Shown piece by piece: positions 15,902 through 24,776 of a DNA stretch of 64,000 bases. The notes under the pieces are model-generated. The model was given only the letters and a program-made list of their open reading frames with translations. It was not told where the DNA came from and made no database searches. The stretch covers positions 1-64,000 of the forward strand of contig CAJAES010000040.1 in assembly GCA_903938815.1 (NCBI GenBank). The letters run 5' to 3'. The stretch's first letter is position 1, and each line of letters begins with the position of its first letter. Both the position numbers and the translations under genes were made by a program. This DNA is from an uncultured beta proteobacterium (GTDB taxonomy: Bacteria; Pseudomonadota; Gammaproteobacteria; Burkholderiales; Burkholderiaceae_C).

Positions 15902-16738
15902 ATGAGCGAGAAGACGAGCCAGAAACCGAAGCCCGCACCGAGCGCCGAGCCGGGCCCGACGCCGGGCCGGAAGCCGGGCCGGAAGCCGAGCCCGAGCGCG
16001 CCCCGGGCGGCAGGCCTGCCCACGAGCCCGGCGGCGCCGGTTCTGACCGCTGCCCATGCCCGCCGGCTGCGCAGCCTGTGGCGCTCGGCCGGGTGGCCCT
16101 GCCACGACGTGGTCGAGGCCGAACTGCTGGTGGCGGGCGCGCTGGAGCGTCGGCAGGACGCTGCCGGCCGCGAGACGCTGCGCCTCACCGATGCCGGCCT
16201 GGCGCTGATCGTCGGCGCGGTGCAGCGCAACCGCGCCGCGCGAGACCGGCACGAGACCCTGGTGGCCCGCGTGGCGCTAGAGATGCAGCGTGCGGGGCGC
16301 GTGGTCTGGCGCGGGCTGTCGCTGCGGGCGCCGCCACTGGAGGAGGGGGCCGGCTGGCCCGTTGCCATGCCCGACGTGTTTTCGATTCGGCACACCACGG
16401 TGGAAGAGTACGTGGAGCCCGTGGTGCACGAAATCAAGGTGCGCCGCGCCGACCTGCTGAGCGATCTGCGTCACGAGGCCAAGCGCGAGGCCTACCGTGC
16501 GCTGAGCAGCCAGTGCTGGTATGTCATCGAGGCGGGCATCGGCGAGCCGGACGAGATTCCGCCCGCCTATGGCGTGATGGTGTCGCGCGGCTGCGCGTTG
16601 GAAGTTGCGCGCCCGGCGCCCCGGCGGGCCATGCGGCTACCCTTCCCGGTGTGGATGGCGCTGGCCCGGGCCAGCGCCGAGCCGCCGCTGGACGACGGCG
16701 AACTGCAGCCGGGCCTTCAGGCCCCGTCGGACGACTGA
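15902..16738 (+). CDS. Putative PD-(D/E)XK nuclease-like protein (MmcB-like)
   Basis: 278 residues from the ATG at 15902; an in-frame ATG 18 codons upstream is less likely. Residues 1-45 are Pro/Lys-rich and disordered. Residues 45-110 look like a winged-helix or helical DNA-binding module (LTAAHARRLRSLWRSAGWP). A restriction-endonuclease-like core follows: D158 in MPDVFSI and E177-x-K179 in HEIKVRR, then a conserved helix and WYVIEAG...EIPPAYGVMVS. The spacing and the EIKVRRADLL segment resemble MmcB-type DNA repair proteins. The 3' end overlaps the convergent small gene by 22 bp. Nuclease function is an inference from the motif. Confidence 0.65.
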   Translation: MSEKTSQKPKPAPSAEPGPTPGRKPGRKPSPSAPRAAGLPTSPAAPVLTAAHARRLRSLWRSAGWPCHDVVEAELLVAGALERRQDAAGRETLRLTDAGLALIVGAVQRNRAARDRHETLVARVALEMQRAGRVVWRGLSLRAPPLEEGAGWPVAMPDVFSIRHTTVEEYVEPVVHEIKVRRADLLSDLRHEAKREAYRALSSQCWYVIEAGIGEPDEIPPAYGVMVSRGCALEVARPAPRRAMRLPFPVWMALARASAEPPLDDGELQPGLQAPSDD

Positions 16739-16893
16739 TCTTCGGCCGGCTGCGCGGGGTCTGCACCGGCGGCGAGCGGCTTCAGGGCCGGCGTGCACAT
16801 CTCGTGGCCGTTCCAGACCTGGCCGCACCAGCAGCGGCCTTCCGGGTCGATGATGCAGGTGCCGCTGCCGCAGCAGCGCGGGTCGTCGGACAT
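16717..16893 (-). CDS. Small cysteine-rich protein (CCGSGTC type)
   Basis: 58 residues with six cysteines: CCGSGTC near the N terminus, then CWCGQVWNG, then C33. The pattern suggests a compact metal (zinc or iron) site. Such short proteins with a CxxxxC...CxC arrangement are annotated only as hypothetical in related genomes, as far as I recall. The C-terminal 20 residues are Ala/Pro-rich. It lies 26 bp downstream of suhB on the same strand and overlaps the convergent PD-(D/E)XK gene. Coding is supported by the conserved cysteine spacing and normal codon use. Confidence 0.65.
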   Translation of the reverse strand: MSDDPRCCGSGTCIIDPEGRCWCGQVWNGHEMCTPALKPLAAGADPAQPAEDQSSDGA

Positions 16894-16919
16894 GGCGTGG
16901 GCCTCCGGTGTGTATGGGT

Positions 16920-17912
16920 TCAGAACGGGGCGTCGCCGCCCTGGGGCATGTCGTTCTTGCGGATGCGGACGGTCTTGCGCGGTGCCGGCACGGCGGGCGC
17001 CGCAGGCGTGGCAGAGGGTGCGGCAGCGCCGTCCACGAAGGCCTGCGTGGCATCGGGCCGGGCCAGTTCGGCGCCCAGCCCCGGGGCCGTGGCGTCGGGC
17101 GCGGCCAGAACGCGCGTGTACGGTGCGAGGATCTGCACCAGCTGCCCATAGACCTTCGGGTTGCCCGCCACCAGTTCGCGCTGGTAGAGGAAGTCGGATT
17201 CGCCCGTGAAGTTGCCCACCAGGCCGCCCGCCTCGGTGATGATGAGCGAACCGGCGGCTGCGTCCCAGGGGCTCAGGCCCATCTCGAAGAAGCCGTCGTA
17301 GTAGCCCGCTGCCACGTAGCACAGGTCGAGCGCGGCGGCGCCCGGGCGGCGCAGGCCGGCGCAGGCCTGCATCACCTCTTCGAACATCTTCACGTAGCGC
17401 TTGAAGTTGTCGCCCTTGCGGAACGGGAAGCCGGTGCCCACCAGGGAGTCGGCCAGCCGGGTGCGCCTGGAGACACGCAGACGCCGGTCGTTCAGGAACG
17501 CGCCGCGCCCGCGCGAGGCGAAGAACATGTCGTTGCGGGTGGGGTCGTACACCACGGCCTGTTGCACCACGCCGCGGAACGCGAGCGCGATGGACACCGC
17601 GTAGACCGGGAAGCCGTGCAGGAAGTTGGTGGTGCCGTCCAGCGGATCGATGATCCACATGAACTCGCTGTCCTTGGCGCCGCGCTCGCGCCCGGATTCC
17701 TCGGCCAGGATGGCGTGGCCGGGGTAGGCCTCGAGCAGGATGTCGATGATGGCCTGCTCGGCCGCGCGGTCGACTTCCGACACATAGTCGTTCGGGCCCT
17801 TGCGGCCCACCTGCACGATCTCGAGATCGAGTGCCGCCCGGTTGATGATGGACCCCGCAGCACGGGCCGCCTTGATGGCGATGTTGAGCATCGGGTGCAG
17901 CGCTTGCGACAT
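16920..17912 (-). CDS. suhB: Inositol-1-monophosphatase SuhB
   Basis: 330 residues from the ATG at 17912. Metal-binding motifs of the inositol monophosphatase family are present: EES in the N-terminal third, [17 protein letters not shown], and [17 protein letters not shown]. The enzyme hydrolyses inositol-1-phosphate with Mg, and SuhB also joins rRNA antitermination complexes. The catalytic core ends near residue 265. About 60 extra Ala/Pro-rich residues follow, ending in [14 protein letters not shown], a basic tail longer than in enteric SuhB. The gene is divergent from trmJ, a common arrangement in Burkholderiales. Confidence 0.92.
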   Translation of the reverse strand: MSQALHPMLNIAIKAARAAGSIINRAALDLEIVQVGRKGPNDYVSEVDRAAEQAIIDILLEAYPGHAILAEESGRERGAKDSEFMWIIDPLDGTTNFLHGFPVYAVSIALAFRGVVQQAVVYDPTRNDMFFASRGRGAFLNDRRLRVSRRTRLADSLVGTGFPFRKGDNFKRYVKMFEEVMQACAGLRRPGAAALDLCYVAAGYYDGFFEMGLSPWDAAAGSLIITEAGGLVGNFTGESDFLYQRELVAGNPKVYGQLVQILAPYTRVLAAPDATAPGLGAELARPDATQAFVDGAAAPSATPAAPAVPAPRKTVRIRKNDMPQGGDAPF

Positions 17913-18038
17913 GTGGGTCCTGTGCGGGAATGGAATGGGGGCGACGGCGGGGACAAAGAGCGTTGGCGGGGGCGAGGGGCAACGGACTGTGACGACCGTT
18001 GACAATGGCACCCGGCAAAACCCTAGATTCTAACGACC

Positions 18039-18770
18039 GTGACCGATCACCCTGGCCCGCGCTTCGTGCTGCTCCACACAAGCCATGCCGGCAACGTGGG
18101 CGCGACCGCCCGCGCCATGAAGGTCATGGGCTTCACCGAGCTGGTGCTGGTGCAGCCCCGCTTCGAGGATGTCCTGTCGCGCGAGGAGACCGTGGCCATG
18201 GCCAGCGGCGCCGCCGACGTGCTGGTGCGCGCCCGCATCGTGCCCACGCTGGCCGACGCGCTGCACGGCATCACGCACGCGGTGGCCACGGCCATGACCC
18301 CGCGCGACTTCGGCCCGCCGGTGATGGCGCCCCGCCCGCTGTTCGAGACGCTGGCGCCGCGCGGCGAGTCGGTGGCCTTCGTGTTCGGCAGCGAGCGTTT
18401 CGGCATGTCGAACGACGAGGTCTGGCGCTGCCACAGCTGTGTCTCCATCCCCACCGCGCCGGGCTACGGTTCGCTGAACCTCGCGCAGGCGGTGCAGGTG
18501 CTGGCCTACGAATGGCGGCAGGCGCTGGGCTCCTACCCCGTGCAGGCCCGCACCACGCCCGCGCGCCCGGCCGACATGGCCGCCGTGGACGGCGCCCTGG
18601 CCCACTGGCGCGAGGCGCTGGTCGACATCGGCTTCCTCGACCCCGCCGCGCCCAGGAAGCTGCTGCCGCGCATGCAGCAACTCGTCAACCGCGCGCAGCC
18701 GACCGAGGAGGAGATCCATATCCTGCGCGGCATCGCGCGCGCGATCCAGCACCCCGGCAGAAAACGCTGA
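18039..18770 (+). CDS. trmJ: tRNA (cytidine/uridine-32-2'-O)-methyltransferase TrmJ
   Basis: 243 residues of the SPOUT/TrmH superfamily. Landmarks: [20 protein letters not shown] at the N terminus, then [14 protein letters not shown] and [19 protein letters not shown], the knotted SAM-binding site. TrmJ methylates ribose at position 32 of several tRNAs. It starts with GTG 126 bp from divergent suhB, and cysE begins 22 bp downstream, so the two are probably co-transcribed. Length and motif order are normal. Confidence 0.93.
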   Translation: MTDHPGPRFVLLHTSHAGNVGATARAMKVMGFTELVLVQPRFEDVLSREETVAMASGAADVLVRARIVPTLADALHGITHAVATAMTPRDFGPPVMAPRPLFETLAPRGESVAFVFGSERFGMSNDEVWRCHSCVSIPTAPGYGSLNLAQAVQVLAYEWRQALGSYPVQARTTPARPADMAAVDGALAHWREALVDIGFLDPAAPRKLLPRMQQLVNRAQPTEEEIHILRGIARAIQHPGRKR

Positions 18771-18792
18771 GGCTGGCTACACTGGACCGACC

Positions 18793-19572
18793 ATGTTCGA
18801 GCGCATCAGAGAAGACATCGCCTGCATCCTCGAGCGCGACCCCGCGGCGCGCTCACGCTGGGAGGTCCTCACCTGTTACCCGGGCCTGCACGCGCTCGTG
18901 ATGCACCGCTGGTCGAATGCGGCCTGGCGTCGGGGCTGGCGCTGGCTGGGCCGTTTCATCTCGCATCTGGCGCGCTTCTTCACCGGCATCGAGATCCACC
19001 CCGGCGCCACCATCGGCCACCGGGTCTTCATCGACCACGGCATGGGCGTCGTCATCGGCGAGACGGCCGAGATCGGCGACGAATGCACCATCTACCAGGG
19101 CGTGACGCTCGGCGGCACCTCGCTCAGCAAGGGGGCCAAGCGCCACCCCACGCTGGGGCGCGGCGTGATCGTCGGCGCCAACTCCCAGGTGCTCGGCGGC
19201 TTCACGGTGGGCGACGGTGCGCGCGTGGGTTCGGGCGCGGTGGTGGTCAAGCCCGTGCCGCCCGGGGCCACGGCCGTGGGCAACCCCGCCCGCATCCTGC
19301 AGGCCGAGACCGAGGCCCAGCGCGAGGCGGCTGCCGCCAAGATGGGCTTCTCGGCCTACGGCGTGACCCAGGGCGACGACCCCGTGTCGCAGGCCATGAA
19401 GGGCCTGATCGACAACGCTTCCGGTCACGAGCACCAGATCGCGCTGCTGTGGGCGGCCATCGAGAAGCTCTCGGCGCGTGCCCGCGAGTTGCCGGCCGAA
19501 GACTGCGTGCCCACCGACGCCAACACCACCGAGACCTTCGACGCCGAGCGGCTGAACCGGCTGGTCAAGTAG
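18793..19572 (+). CDS. cysE: Serine O-acetyltransferase CysE
   Basis: 259 residues. The helical N-terminal domain ([20 protein letters not shown]) is followed by a left-handed beta-helix of hexapeptide repeats with [38 protein letters not shown] and NPARIL. It makes O-acetylserine from serine and acetyl-CoA, the first committed step of cysteine synthesis. The His in IDHGMG is the catalytic residue known for the family. A C-terminal extension of about 70 residues follows the beta-helix. It sits downstream of trmJ and ends 54 bp from a convergent gene. Confidence 0.93.
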   Translation: MFERIREDIACILERDPAARSRWEVLTCYPGLHALVMHRWSNAAWRRGWRWLGRFISHLARFFTGIEIHPGATIGHRVFIDHGMGVVIGETAEIGDECTIYQGVTLGGTSLSKGAKRHPTLGRGVIVGANSQVLGGFTVGDGARVGSGAVVVKPVPPGATAVGNPARILQAETEAQREAAAAKMGFSAYGVTQGDDPVSQAMKGLIDNASGHEHQIALLWAAIEKLSARARELPAEDCVPTDANTTETFDAERLNRLVK

Positions 19573-19585
19573 GCCTGGCGGGTTC

Positions 19586-19603
19586 GGGCCGGGCGCCCGG
19601 CCC
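19586..19603. terminator. 18-bp perfect palindrome between convergent genes
   Basis: A gapless self-complementary GC-only sequence centred in the 54-bp space between cysE and the convergent AhpD-like gene. No T-run is present on either side, so it is not a textbook intrinsic terminator; it may act as a bidirectional mRNA 3' end or barrier. Confidence 0.35.
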
Positions 19604-19626
19604 CACGGGCCTGCCGGCCCGGAGCC

Positions 19627-19980
19627 TCAGCCCTGTTTCTGGCCGCCGAATTCCTCGTACGCGTCCAGCGCGTGGGCCGCGTACATCAGCGCCGGGCCGC
19701 CGCCCATGTAGACGCACATGCCGAGCATTTCCTCGAACTCGGCGCGCGTGCAGCCCAGCTTCACCAGCGCATCGGCATGAAAGCCCAGGCAGGGGTCGCA
19801 GCGCGCGGCCACCGACAGGGCCATCGCGATCAGTTCCTTGGTCTTCTTGTCCAGCGCGCCCTCGCGCGTGGCCGCCTGGGCCAGCGACGAGAAGCCGCGC
19901 AGCGTGTCGGGGGTGTCGGCGCGCAACCGGGCCATGGAGGCCGAAACCTCGGCGGTGATGTCGCGATAGGACTTGGGCAT
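19627..19980 (-). CDS. AhpD-like carboxymuconolactone decarboxylase family protein
   Basis: 117 residues with the AhpD-type redox motif CDPCLGFH (CxxC plus His) after KTKELIAMALSVAAR. The EFEEMLGMCVYMGGGPALMYA block follows. This branch reduces peroxides through the cysteine pair or acts in related disulfide chemistry. The start is set at the ATG at 19980 (MPKSYRD); an ATG six codons upstream (19998) is also possible. The 170-bp region to the divergent oxidase gene probably holds both promoters. Family is confident; the redox partner is unknown. Confidence 0.83.
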   Translation of the reverse strand: MPKSYRDITAEVSASMARLRADTPDTLRGFSSLAQAATREGALDKKTKELIAMALSVAARCDPCLGFHADALVKLGCTRAEFEEMLGMCVYMGGGPALMYAAHALDAYEEFGGQKQG

Positions 19981-20148
19981 GGTGGGTTCTATGTTCATCA
20001 GTCTGCGCTGATATTGAGGCTTCGATCGGCTATCGGGCTTGATCGAGCGCAAGCGCCGCCCCGAAGCCGGCGGCTCCTCCCGGCCGGTTTGCCTGCGGGT
20101 GTGAACCCGGGTCGATACTTGCATCGGCGCCCTGCATAGACTCGCGGC

Positions 20149-21315
20149 ATGAAGAACGATGTGGTGATCGTGGGCGGTGGCGTGATGGGTGCGGCCACGG
20201 CCTGTTTCCTGGCGCGCGACCATGGCGTGGCCGTGACGGTGCTCGAGCGCGACCCAGGCTATTCGCGTGCCTCCAGCTCGCTGTCGGCCAGCTCGATCCG
20301 GCAGCAGTTCTCGCAGCCGCTGAACATCGCGCTGTCGCAGTGGAGCATCCGCTTCCTGCGGCGAGTGGCCGACGAACTCGCCGTGGGCGACGACCGCCCG
20401 GCCATCGGCCTCACCGAGCCCGGCTACCTGTACCTGGCCACCGAGGCCGGCGCCGGCGTGCTGCGCGAGAACCACGCGGTCCAGCAGGCGGCGGGCGCCG
20501 ATGTGCGGCTGCTCGACCCGGCCGCGCTGGGCGAGCGGTTCCCCTGGCTGGCGACGGGCGACCTGGCGCTGGGTGCCTGGGGCGCCAGCGGCGAGGGCTG
20601 GTTCGACGGGCCTGCGCTGCACCAGGCCTTCCGCCGCAAGGCCATCGCCTGCGGCGTGCGTTTCGAGGCGGCCGAAGCGGTCGGCTTCGAACACGCTGCC
20701 TGCGCCGTGACGGCGGTGCGCTGCAGCGACGGACGCTCGTTCGCGGCCGGGTCGCTGCTGCTGGCGGCAGGCGCCTGGAGCGCGCCGCTGGCCGCGCGCC
20801 TGGGGTTCGCGTTGCCCGTGTCGCCCAGGAAGCGCGATGTCTTCGTGCTCGACTGCCCGCAGGCGCTGCCGGGCTGCCCGCTGGTCATCGACCCCAGCGG
20901 CGTGTGGTTCCGTGCCGAGGGGCGCGGCTTCCTGGCCGGCGCGCCGCCGCGCGACGGCGACCCCGAGGAGCCGCCGCTGCACGCCATCGACCACGGCCAG
21001 TTCGAGGACCAGATCTGGCCCGTGCTGGCCGCCCGCGTGCCGGCGTTCGAGGCACTGCGCGTGCGCTCGGCCTGGGCCGGCTACTACGAGATGAACGCCT
21101 TCGACCACAACGGCCTGGCCGGCCCGCTGCCGGGCTGGCGCAACGTGTTCACCGCCTGCGGCTTCTCGGGCCACGGCATGCAGCAGGCGCCCGCCGTCGG
21201 GCACGCGATGGCGGCCCTGATCTGCGGCGCCGAAGCCACCACGCCCGCGCTCGCGCCGATGCACCCGGCGCGGCTGCTGACGGGCGAACGCTGGTCGGAG
21301 CGCAACATCATCTGA
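20149..21315 (+). CDS. FAD-dependent oxidoreductase, DadA/SoxB-like (glycine oxidase superfamily)
   Basis: 388 residues. The N-terminal VVIVGGGVMGAATACFLA is the FAD GxGxxG fold; SSLSASSIRQQFSQP is the conserved Ser-rich loop of this family. GYLYLATE and a C-terminal AWAGYYEMNAFDHNGL and CGFSGHGMQQAPAVG complete the D-amino-acid/sarcosine oxidase-like architecture. Substrates are secondary amines or D-amino acids, and electrons go to oxygen or quinone. No membrane anchor or signal peptide. Divergent from the AhpD-like gene, which could detoxify peroxide made here; that link is inferred. Confidence 0.83.
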   Translation: MKNDVVIVGGGVMGAATACFLARDHGVAVTVLERDPGYSRASSSLSASSIRQQFSQPLNIALSQWSIRFLRRVADELAVGDDRPAIGLTEPGYLYLATEAGAGVLRENHAVQQAAGADVRLLDPAALGERFPWLATGDLALGAWGASGEGWFDGPALHQAFRRKAIACGVRFEAAEAVGFEHAACAVTAVRCSDGRSFAAGSLLLAAGAWSAPLAARLGFALPVSPRKRDVFVLDCPQALPGCPLVIDPSGVWFRAEGRGFLAGAPPRDGDPEEPPLHAIDHGQFEDQIWPVLAARVPAFEALRVRSAWAGYYEMNAFDHNGLAGPLPGWRNVFTACGFSGHGMQQAPAVGHAMAALICGAEATTPALAPMHPARLLTGERWSERNII

Positions 21316-21423
21316 CGCCGGCCGGATCCGCCCTTGCGCCCAAGCTGCGCTTGACGTTGCGCAAGGCGCGGGCGCGGCGCTGGCGCGAAGCTCGCCATCG
21401 AGTTGCAACCACAGGAGTCAACG

Positions 21424-21921
21424 ATGAAGAAGCTCGCTCTCAGCCTGGCCTGCGCGGCATTGGCCGGCGGCGCCCTGGCGCAGCCGGTCGCCGGTACGCA
21501 CAGCATCCGCGTTCTCACGCCCGAGGCGGCGCAGAAGGCCGTGAATGCCGCGCTGGCGAGTTGCCGCCAGGCGGGCTATCAGGTGGCGGTCGCCGTGGTC
21601 GACCGCTCCGGCGTGGCCCAGGCGATGGTGCGTGACCGGTTCGCCGGCGCGCACACGCCCGACGTGGCGGTCGACAAGGCGTGGACGGCGGTGAGTTTTC
21701 GCACCGACACCACCGAGCTTGCGCGCGCCACGCAGCCCGGTCAGGCGTCGTCGGGCCTGCGCAGCGTGCCGCGCTTCACCGCTGTCGGCGGTGGCGTGAC
21801 CATCCAGGGCGCAGGCTCGGTGATCGGCGGCATCGGCGTCTCGGGTGCGCCCAGCGGTGACGCCGACGACGCCTGCGCCAAGGCTGGCATCGCCAGCATC
21901 CGCGAAGACCTGGAGATGTAG
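21424..21921 (+). CDS. Exported haem-binding protein, GlcG/HbpS family
   Basis: 165 residues. A clear signal peptide (MKKLALSLACAALAGGALA) is followed by the GlcG/HbpS fold: AQKAVNAALASCRQAGYQVAVAVVD, then RDRFAGAHTPDVAVDKAWTA and VGGGVTIQGAGSVIGGIGVSGA. Family members bind haem or degradation products and act as sensors or accessory factors. An AGGAG site (21413-21417) lies 6 bases before the ATG, the best ribosome binding site in this stretch, and it decides the start over an upstream in-frame ATG at 21403. The upstream 108-bp gap holds a CTTGCGC/GCGCAAG inverted repeat. Confidence 0.85.
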   Translation: MKKLALSLACAALAGGALAQPVAGTHSIRVLTPEAAQKAVNAALASCRQAGYQVAVAVVDRSGVAQAMVRDRFAGAHTPDVAVDKAWTAVSFRTDTTELARATQPGQASSGLRSVPRFTAVGGGVTIQGAGSVIGGIGVSGAPSGDADDACAKAGIASIREDLEM

Positions 21922-21955
21922 CCGAAGCGCGCCGTGCGGGTTCTGCGGCGCTTTG

Positions 21956-23251
21956 TCAGGGCCCGGCGCGCAGCCAGGACATCCGGCGCCGGGGCAGCAG
22001 GTAGTCGAGCTCCCTGGTGCCCAGGTCCTGCGTGCGCAGCGCCTTTTCGATCCGAAGCGGCTCCGGGTCATGAGGGTCCGGCCGGGCCAGATCGAGGATG
22101 ATGCCTTCCGAGCGGGGCGTGCCTGCGTCGTAGAGCAGCACTTGCGGGCACAGGCGCGCTTCGGCGGGCGCTGCGGCCACCACGATGGCGACGCGCCCGT
22201 CGGACAGTTGCACCAGCGTCCCGGGCGGGTAGATGCCCATGGACCGGATGAAGTGCTGCAGCAGTGTTTCGTCGAAGTGGCTGCGCTCGCGCGTCCACAT
22301 CTGCGCCAGGGCTTCGAACGGCGAGAGCGCGCCGGACGGCTCGGGCGGGTTGGTGAGTTCGTCGAACCGGTCGGCCAGGGCGACGATCCGGGCGCCCTGG
22401 CAGATGGCCGTGCCCGACAGGCGGTTCGGGTAGCCGGTGCCGTCGTAGTGTTCGTGGTGCTGCAGCGCGATGTTGAGGATCTCGGGCGGCACGACGAAGC
22501 CGATCGCCTGGAGCTCCCGGTGCCCCCGGACGCAGTGCGTCTGGTAGGACGCTTCCTCGAAACGGTTGCGCTTCGGGTTGCGCACCAGCGAGTGGTTCAG
22601 GCTGGCCAGGCCGATGTCGTGCAGCAGCGCGCCGGCACCGATCTCGCGCAGCACGGCCGCCGGTATGCCCAGGCGCTTGCCCAGCAGCAGCGACAGCGTC
22701 ATCACCGAGATCGCGTGCGCCACCTCGCCCTGGCTCGCGCCCTTGTCCATGACCATCAGGATCGTGGAGTCGGTGTCGGCCAGCAGCGCGTTGGTCGATT
22801 CCCCGGCCACGCCGAGGATCGTCTTCAGGCTCTCCTTCGGGCGGGCGCCCAGCAGGTGCATGGCGGCGGCCGTCTGCTCGGCGGCCTGCTGGAAGCTCTT
22901 CTGCACCTTGTCCAGGCGTGAGCGCATCGCCTCCATGGCCGCCTGTCGCTCGCGCCGGACGGCCATGCGGGCTTCCTGCTCGGCGCGCAGGGTGGCCAGT
23001 TCCGCTTCGCGGGCGGGGTCCGGCGCGGGGATCTCGACCAGGGGCATCGGCGGCACCCGGCACTTGCGCGTGTCGCACAGCACCTCCACGCCCATCGCCA
23101 GGATCTCGCGAACCTGCTGCTCGTTGCTGACCACGAACGACGAGGTCAGGAAGGCGTGCTGCGACCATGCCAGCGGGATGCGCACGTGAACCCCCACGCG
23201 CACCTGCTCGGGCCGGATGACGGTTTCGCCGGTTTCGGCCACGGCGTTCAT
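21956..23251 (-). CDS. HD-GYP domain protein, probable c-di-GMP phosphodiesterase
   Basis: 431 residues. The N-terminal DUF3391-like domain (RPEQVRVGVHVRIPLAWSQHAF, FVVSNEQQVREI) is followed by an Ala/Arg-rich coiled linker (about 95-130). The HD-GYP domain has HDIGLASLNHS, RGHRELQ and LQHHEHYDGTGYP, so the metal-binding HD and the GYP signature are intact. The expected reaction is hydrolysis of cyclic di-GMP in the cytoplasm. A C-terminal beta-rich segment (VQLSDGRVAIV) is also typical. Start at 23251; the 205-bp upstream region to the next gene holds no recognisable gene and probably the promoter. Confidence 0.88.
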   Translation of the reverse strand: MNAVAETGETVIRPEQVRVGVHVRIPLAWSQHAFLTSSFVVSNEQQVREILAMGVEVLCDTRKCRVPPMPLVEIPAPDPAREAELATLRAEQEARMAVRRERQAAMEAMRSRLDKVQKSFQQAAEQTAAAMHLLGARPKESLKTILGVAGESTNALLADTDSTILMVMDKGASQGEVAHAISVMTLSLLLGKRLGIPAAVLREIGAGALLHDIGLASLNHSLVRNPKRNRFEEASYQTHCVRGHRELQAIGFVVPPEILNIALQHHEHYDGTGYPNRLSGTAICQGARIVALADRFDELTNPPEPSGALSPFEALAQMWTRERSHFDETLLQHFIRSMGIYPPGTLVQLSDGRVAIVVAAAPAEARLCPQVLLYDAGTPRSEGIILDLARPDPHDPEPLRIEKALRTQDLGTRELDYLLPRRRMSWLRAGP

Positions 23252-23456
23252 GCCCGTTCCCCCACGCCTCTGCTGCCGGGGCCCGCGGGGGCGGCCGCGC
23301 CCATGCCGGGCGCGCAGCACCCGGGGGTGCCGTTCCTTGCGGGGTCGGGTTTCAGCCTGTTCATGCGAATCCCTGTTTTCGGCGGCTGCGGGCGCGAACT
23401 TGAGGCGGCCCTGCGGACGGCGGCGGCATTCTTGCCCGCCGGCAGCAGGCCTGCAC

Positions 23457-24389
23457 TCAGGCCGGCTCGAGCGGCCGCGCCAGGTAGACGCCTTCGCGGC
23501 CGACGATGGGCGCCCGCGTGGGCATCAGCACCGTGCAGCGGTCACAAGGCGCGCGCACCTCGTCGGCACCGTCGGTGGCGATGAGCTCGCCCTGGGCGAA
23601 GGTCTCGAAGCCCACCAGCGGCCGCGTGAAACGGAAGCCCGGGTCACGCACCACCCAGGTCTGCAGCAGCTCGAAGCGCTGCGCCGGTGCCGGCGTGGGC
23701 CGTTCGCGCGCGATCAGCCCGAAGTGGGCCAGGAAATCCAGCGTCACCTCGACGGCGAGATCGCTGGTGGCCTGCCGGAAGTGCTGCCCGCATTCGGCGA
23801 CCAGCGCCACGCCGTGGTGTGAGTCCTGCCCATGCAGGCCGTGCTGGATCAGCGGCGTTCCCGAGCCCAGGCCCTGCGGCATGACCAGGTGCACGGCCGG
23901 CCGGCCGATGGCCAGCGCGGCCGTGGTGTTGCGTTCGTACGCGGGGTAGACCCAGAAAGGCTGCACGTCCTGTGCGGTCGAGTGCAGGTCGAGGATGTGG
24001 TCGGCTGCAGCCACCACCGGGCGCAGTTCGCGGGCGCGCTGCAGTTCGGGGCTGTCGTCTTCGCCTTCGAGCCAGGCGTCGGACCAGATCCGGTTCAGGT
24101 TGTGCACCAGCTGGCGGCTCTCGAAGGGCCGGGCGGTGTCGAAGCTGCGGTAGGCCGCCACGTTGGCAAAGCTGACAGTGAGCGTGCCGATCAGCGGCCG
24201 CACGCCGGAATCCAGCAGGTGCGTTGCCGCGACCATGCCGCAGAACTCGTTGCCGTGGGTGAGCGCGTTGATGAGCACGTGCGGCCCGGGGCGGCCGGAA
24301 TCGAAGCGGTGCACCCAGTCCACGCCGGTGTTGCCGAGGCGGTAGGGCTCCAGATCGCGGGGCAGGACTTCGAGGGCGACGGTGGTCAT
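23457..24389 (-). CDS. Succinylglutamate desuccinylase/aspartoacylase family zinc carboxypeptidase-like
   Basis: 310 residues. The zinc site HGNEFCG near residue 44 (H, E) and the later DLHSTAQDVQP histidine match the AstE/AspA branch of M14-like enzymes. NLNRIW with the conserved Arg follows the first site. These proteins remove acyl groups from amino acids such as N-acetylaspartate or succinylglutamate. It is not near ast genes. Upstream is a small basic hypothetical gene. The substrate is not predictable from context. Confidence 0.82.
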   Translation of the reverse strand: MTTVALEVLPRDLEPYRLGNTGVDWVHRFDSGRPGPHVLINALTHGNEFCGMVAATHLLDSGVRPLIGTLTVSFANVAAYRSFDTARPFESRQLVHNLNRIWSDAWLEGEDDSPELQRARELRPVVAAADHILDLHSTAQDVQPFWVYPAYERNTTAALAIGRPAVHLVMPQGLGSGTPLIQHGLHGQDSHHGVALVAECGQHFRQATSDLAVEVTLDFLAHFGLIARERPTPAPAQRFELLQTWVVRDPGFRFTRPLVGFETFAQGELIATDGADEVRAPCDRCTVLMPTRAPIVGREGVYLARPLEPA

Positions 24390-24514
24390 GGGGCGGGTGT
24401 TGAGGCGGTGCAGGCGGCAAGTATCGCCCGCACGACCCCGAATCGCGGCGCAGGGCGCCGGACCGAGCCGGACCGCGCTGCCCCGCTTCGGCGGCAGCTC
24501 CGGTCTTCCCTGGC

Positions 24515-24679
24515 TTACGGGTGCGCGGCGCGGTAGGCCGAGCGCTTGGCCTGGTGGTGTGCCAGCCGCTCCGCCGCGCCGATCAGGCCGCGCTTCTGGT
24601 CGCGCAGGGCGCGCTTGACGTTGTCGCGCAGGGTGTGAAGCATGGTCCGGTGCTTGTGGGCGGCGATGGAATTCGACAT
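24515..24679 (-). CDS. Small basic hypothetical protein
   Basis: 54 residues, strongly basic and helical (NVKRALRDQKRGLIGAAERLAHH) with four histidines. It lacks a signal peptide or membrane segment. The ATG at 24679 follows the A/T-richer sequence upstream (24680-24776), which looks like a promoter region. I recognise no family; nucleic-acid binding is plausible from charge alone. Coding support is moderate. Confidence 0.5.
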   Translation of the reverse strand: MSNSIAAHKHRTMLHTLRDNVKRALRDQKRGLIGAAERLAHHQAKRSAYRAAHP

Positions 24680-24776
24680 GGACAGGCCTTCATTGGTTGT
24701 TGAAGCGCCGTGTATACAGGTTTTCCGGTGATCCGTCTGCTGAACCGGCCGATGTTTCTTCGCCCGGCGCGCGAAT

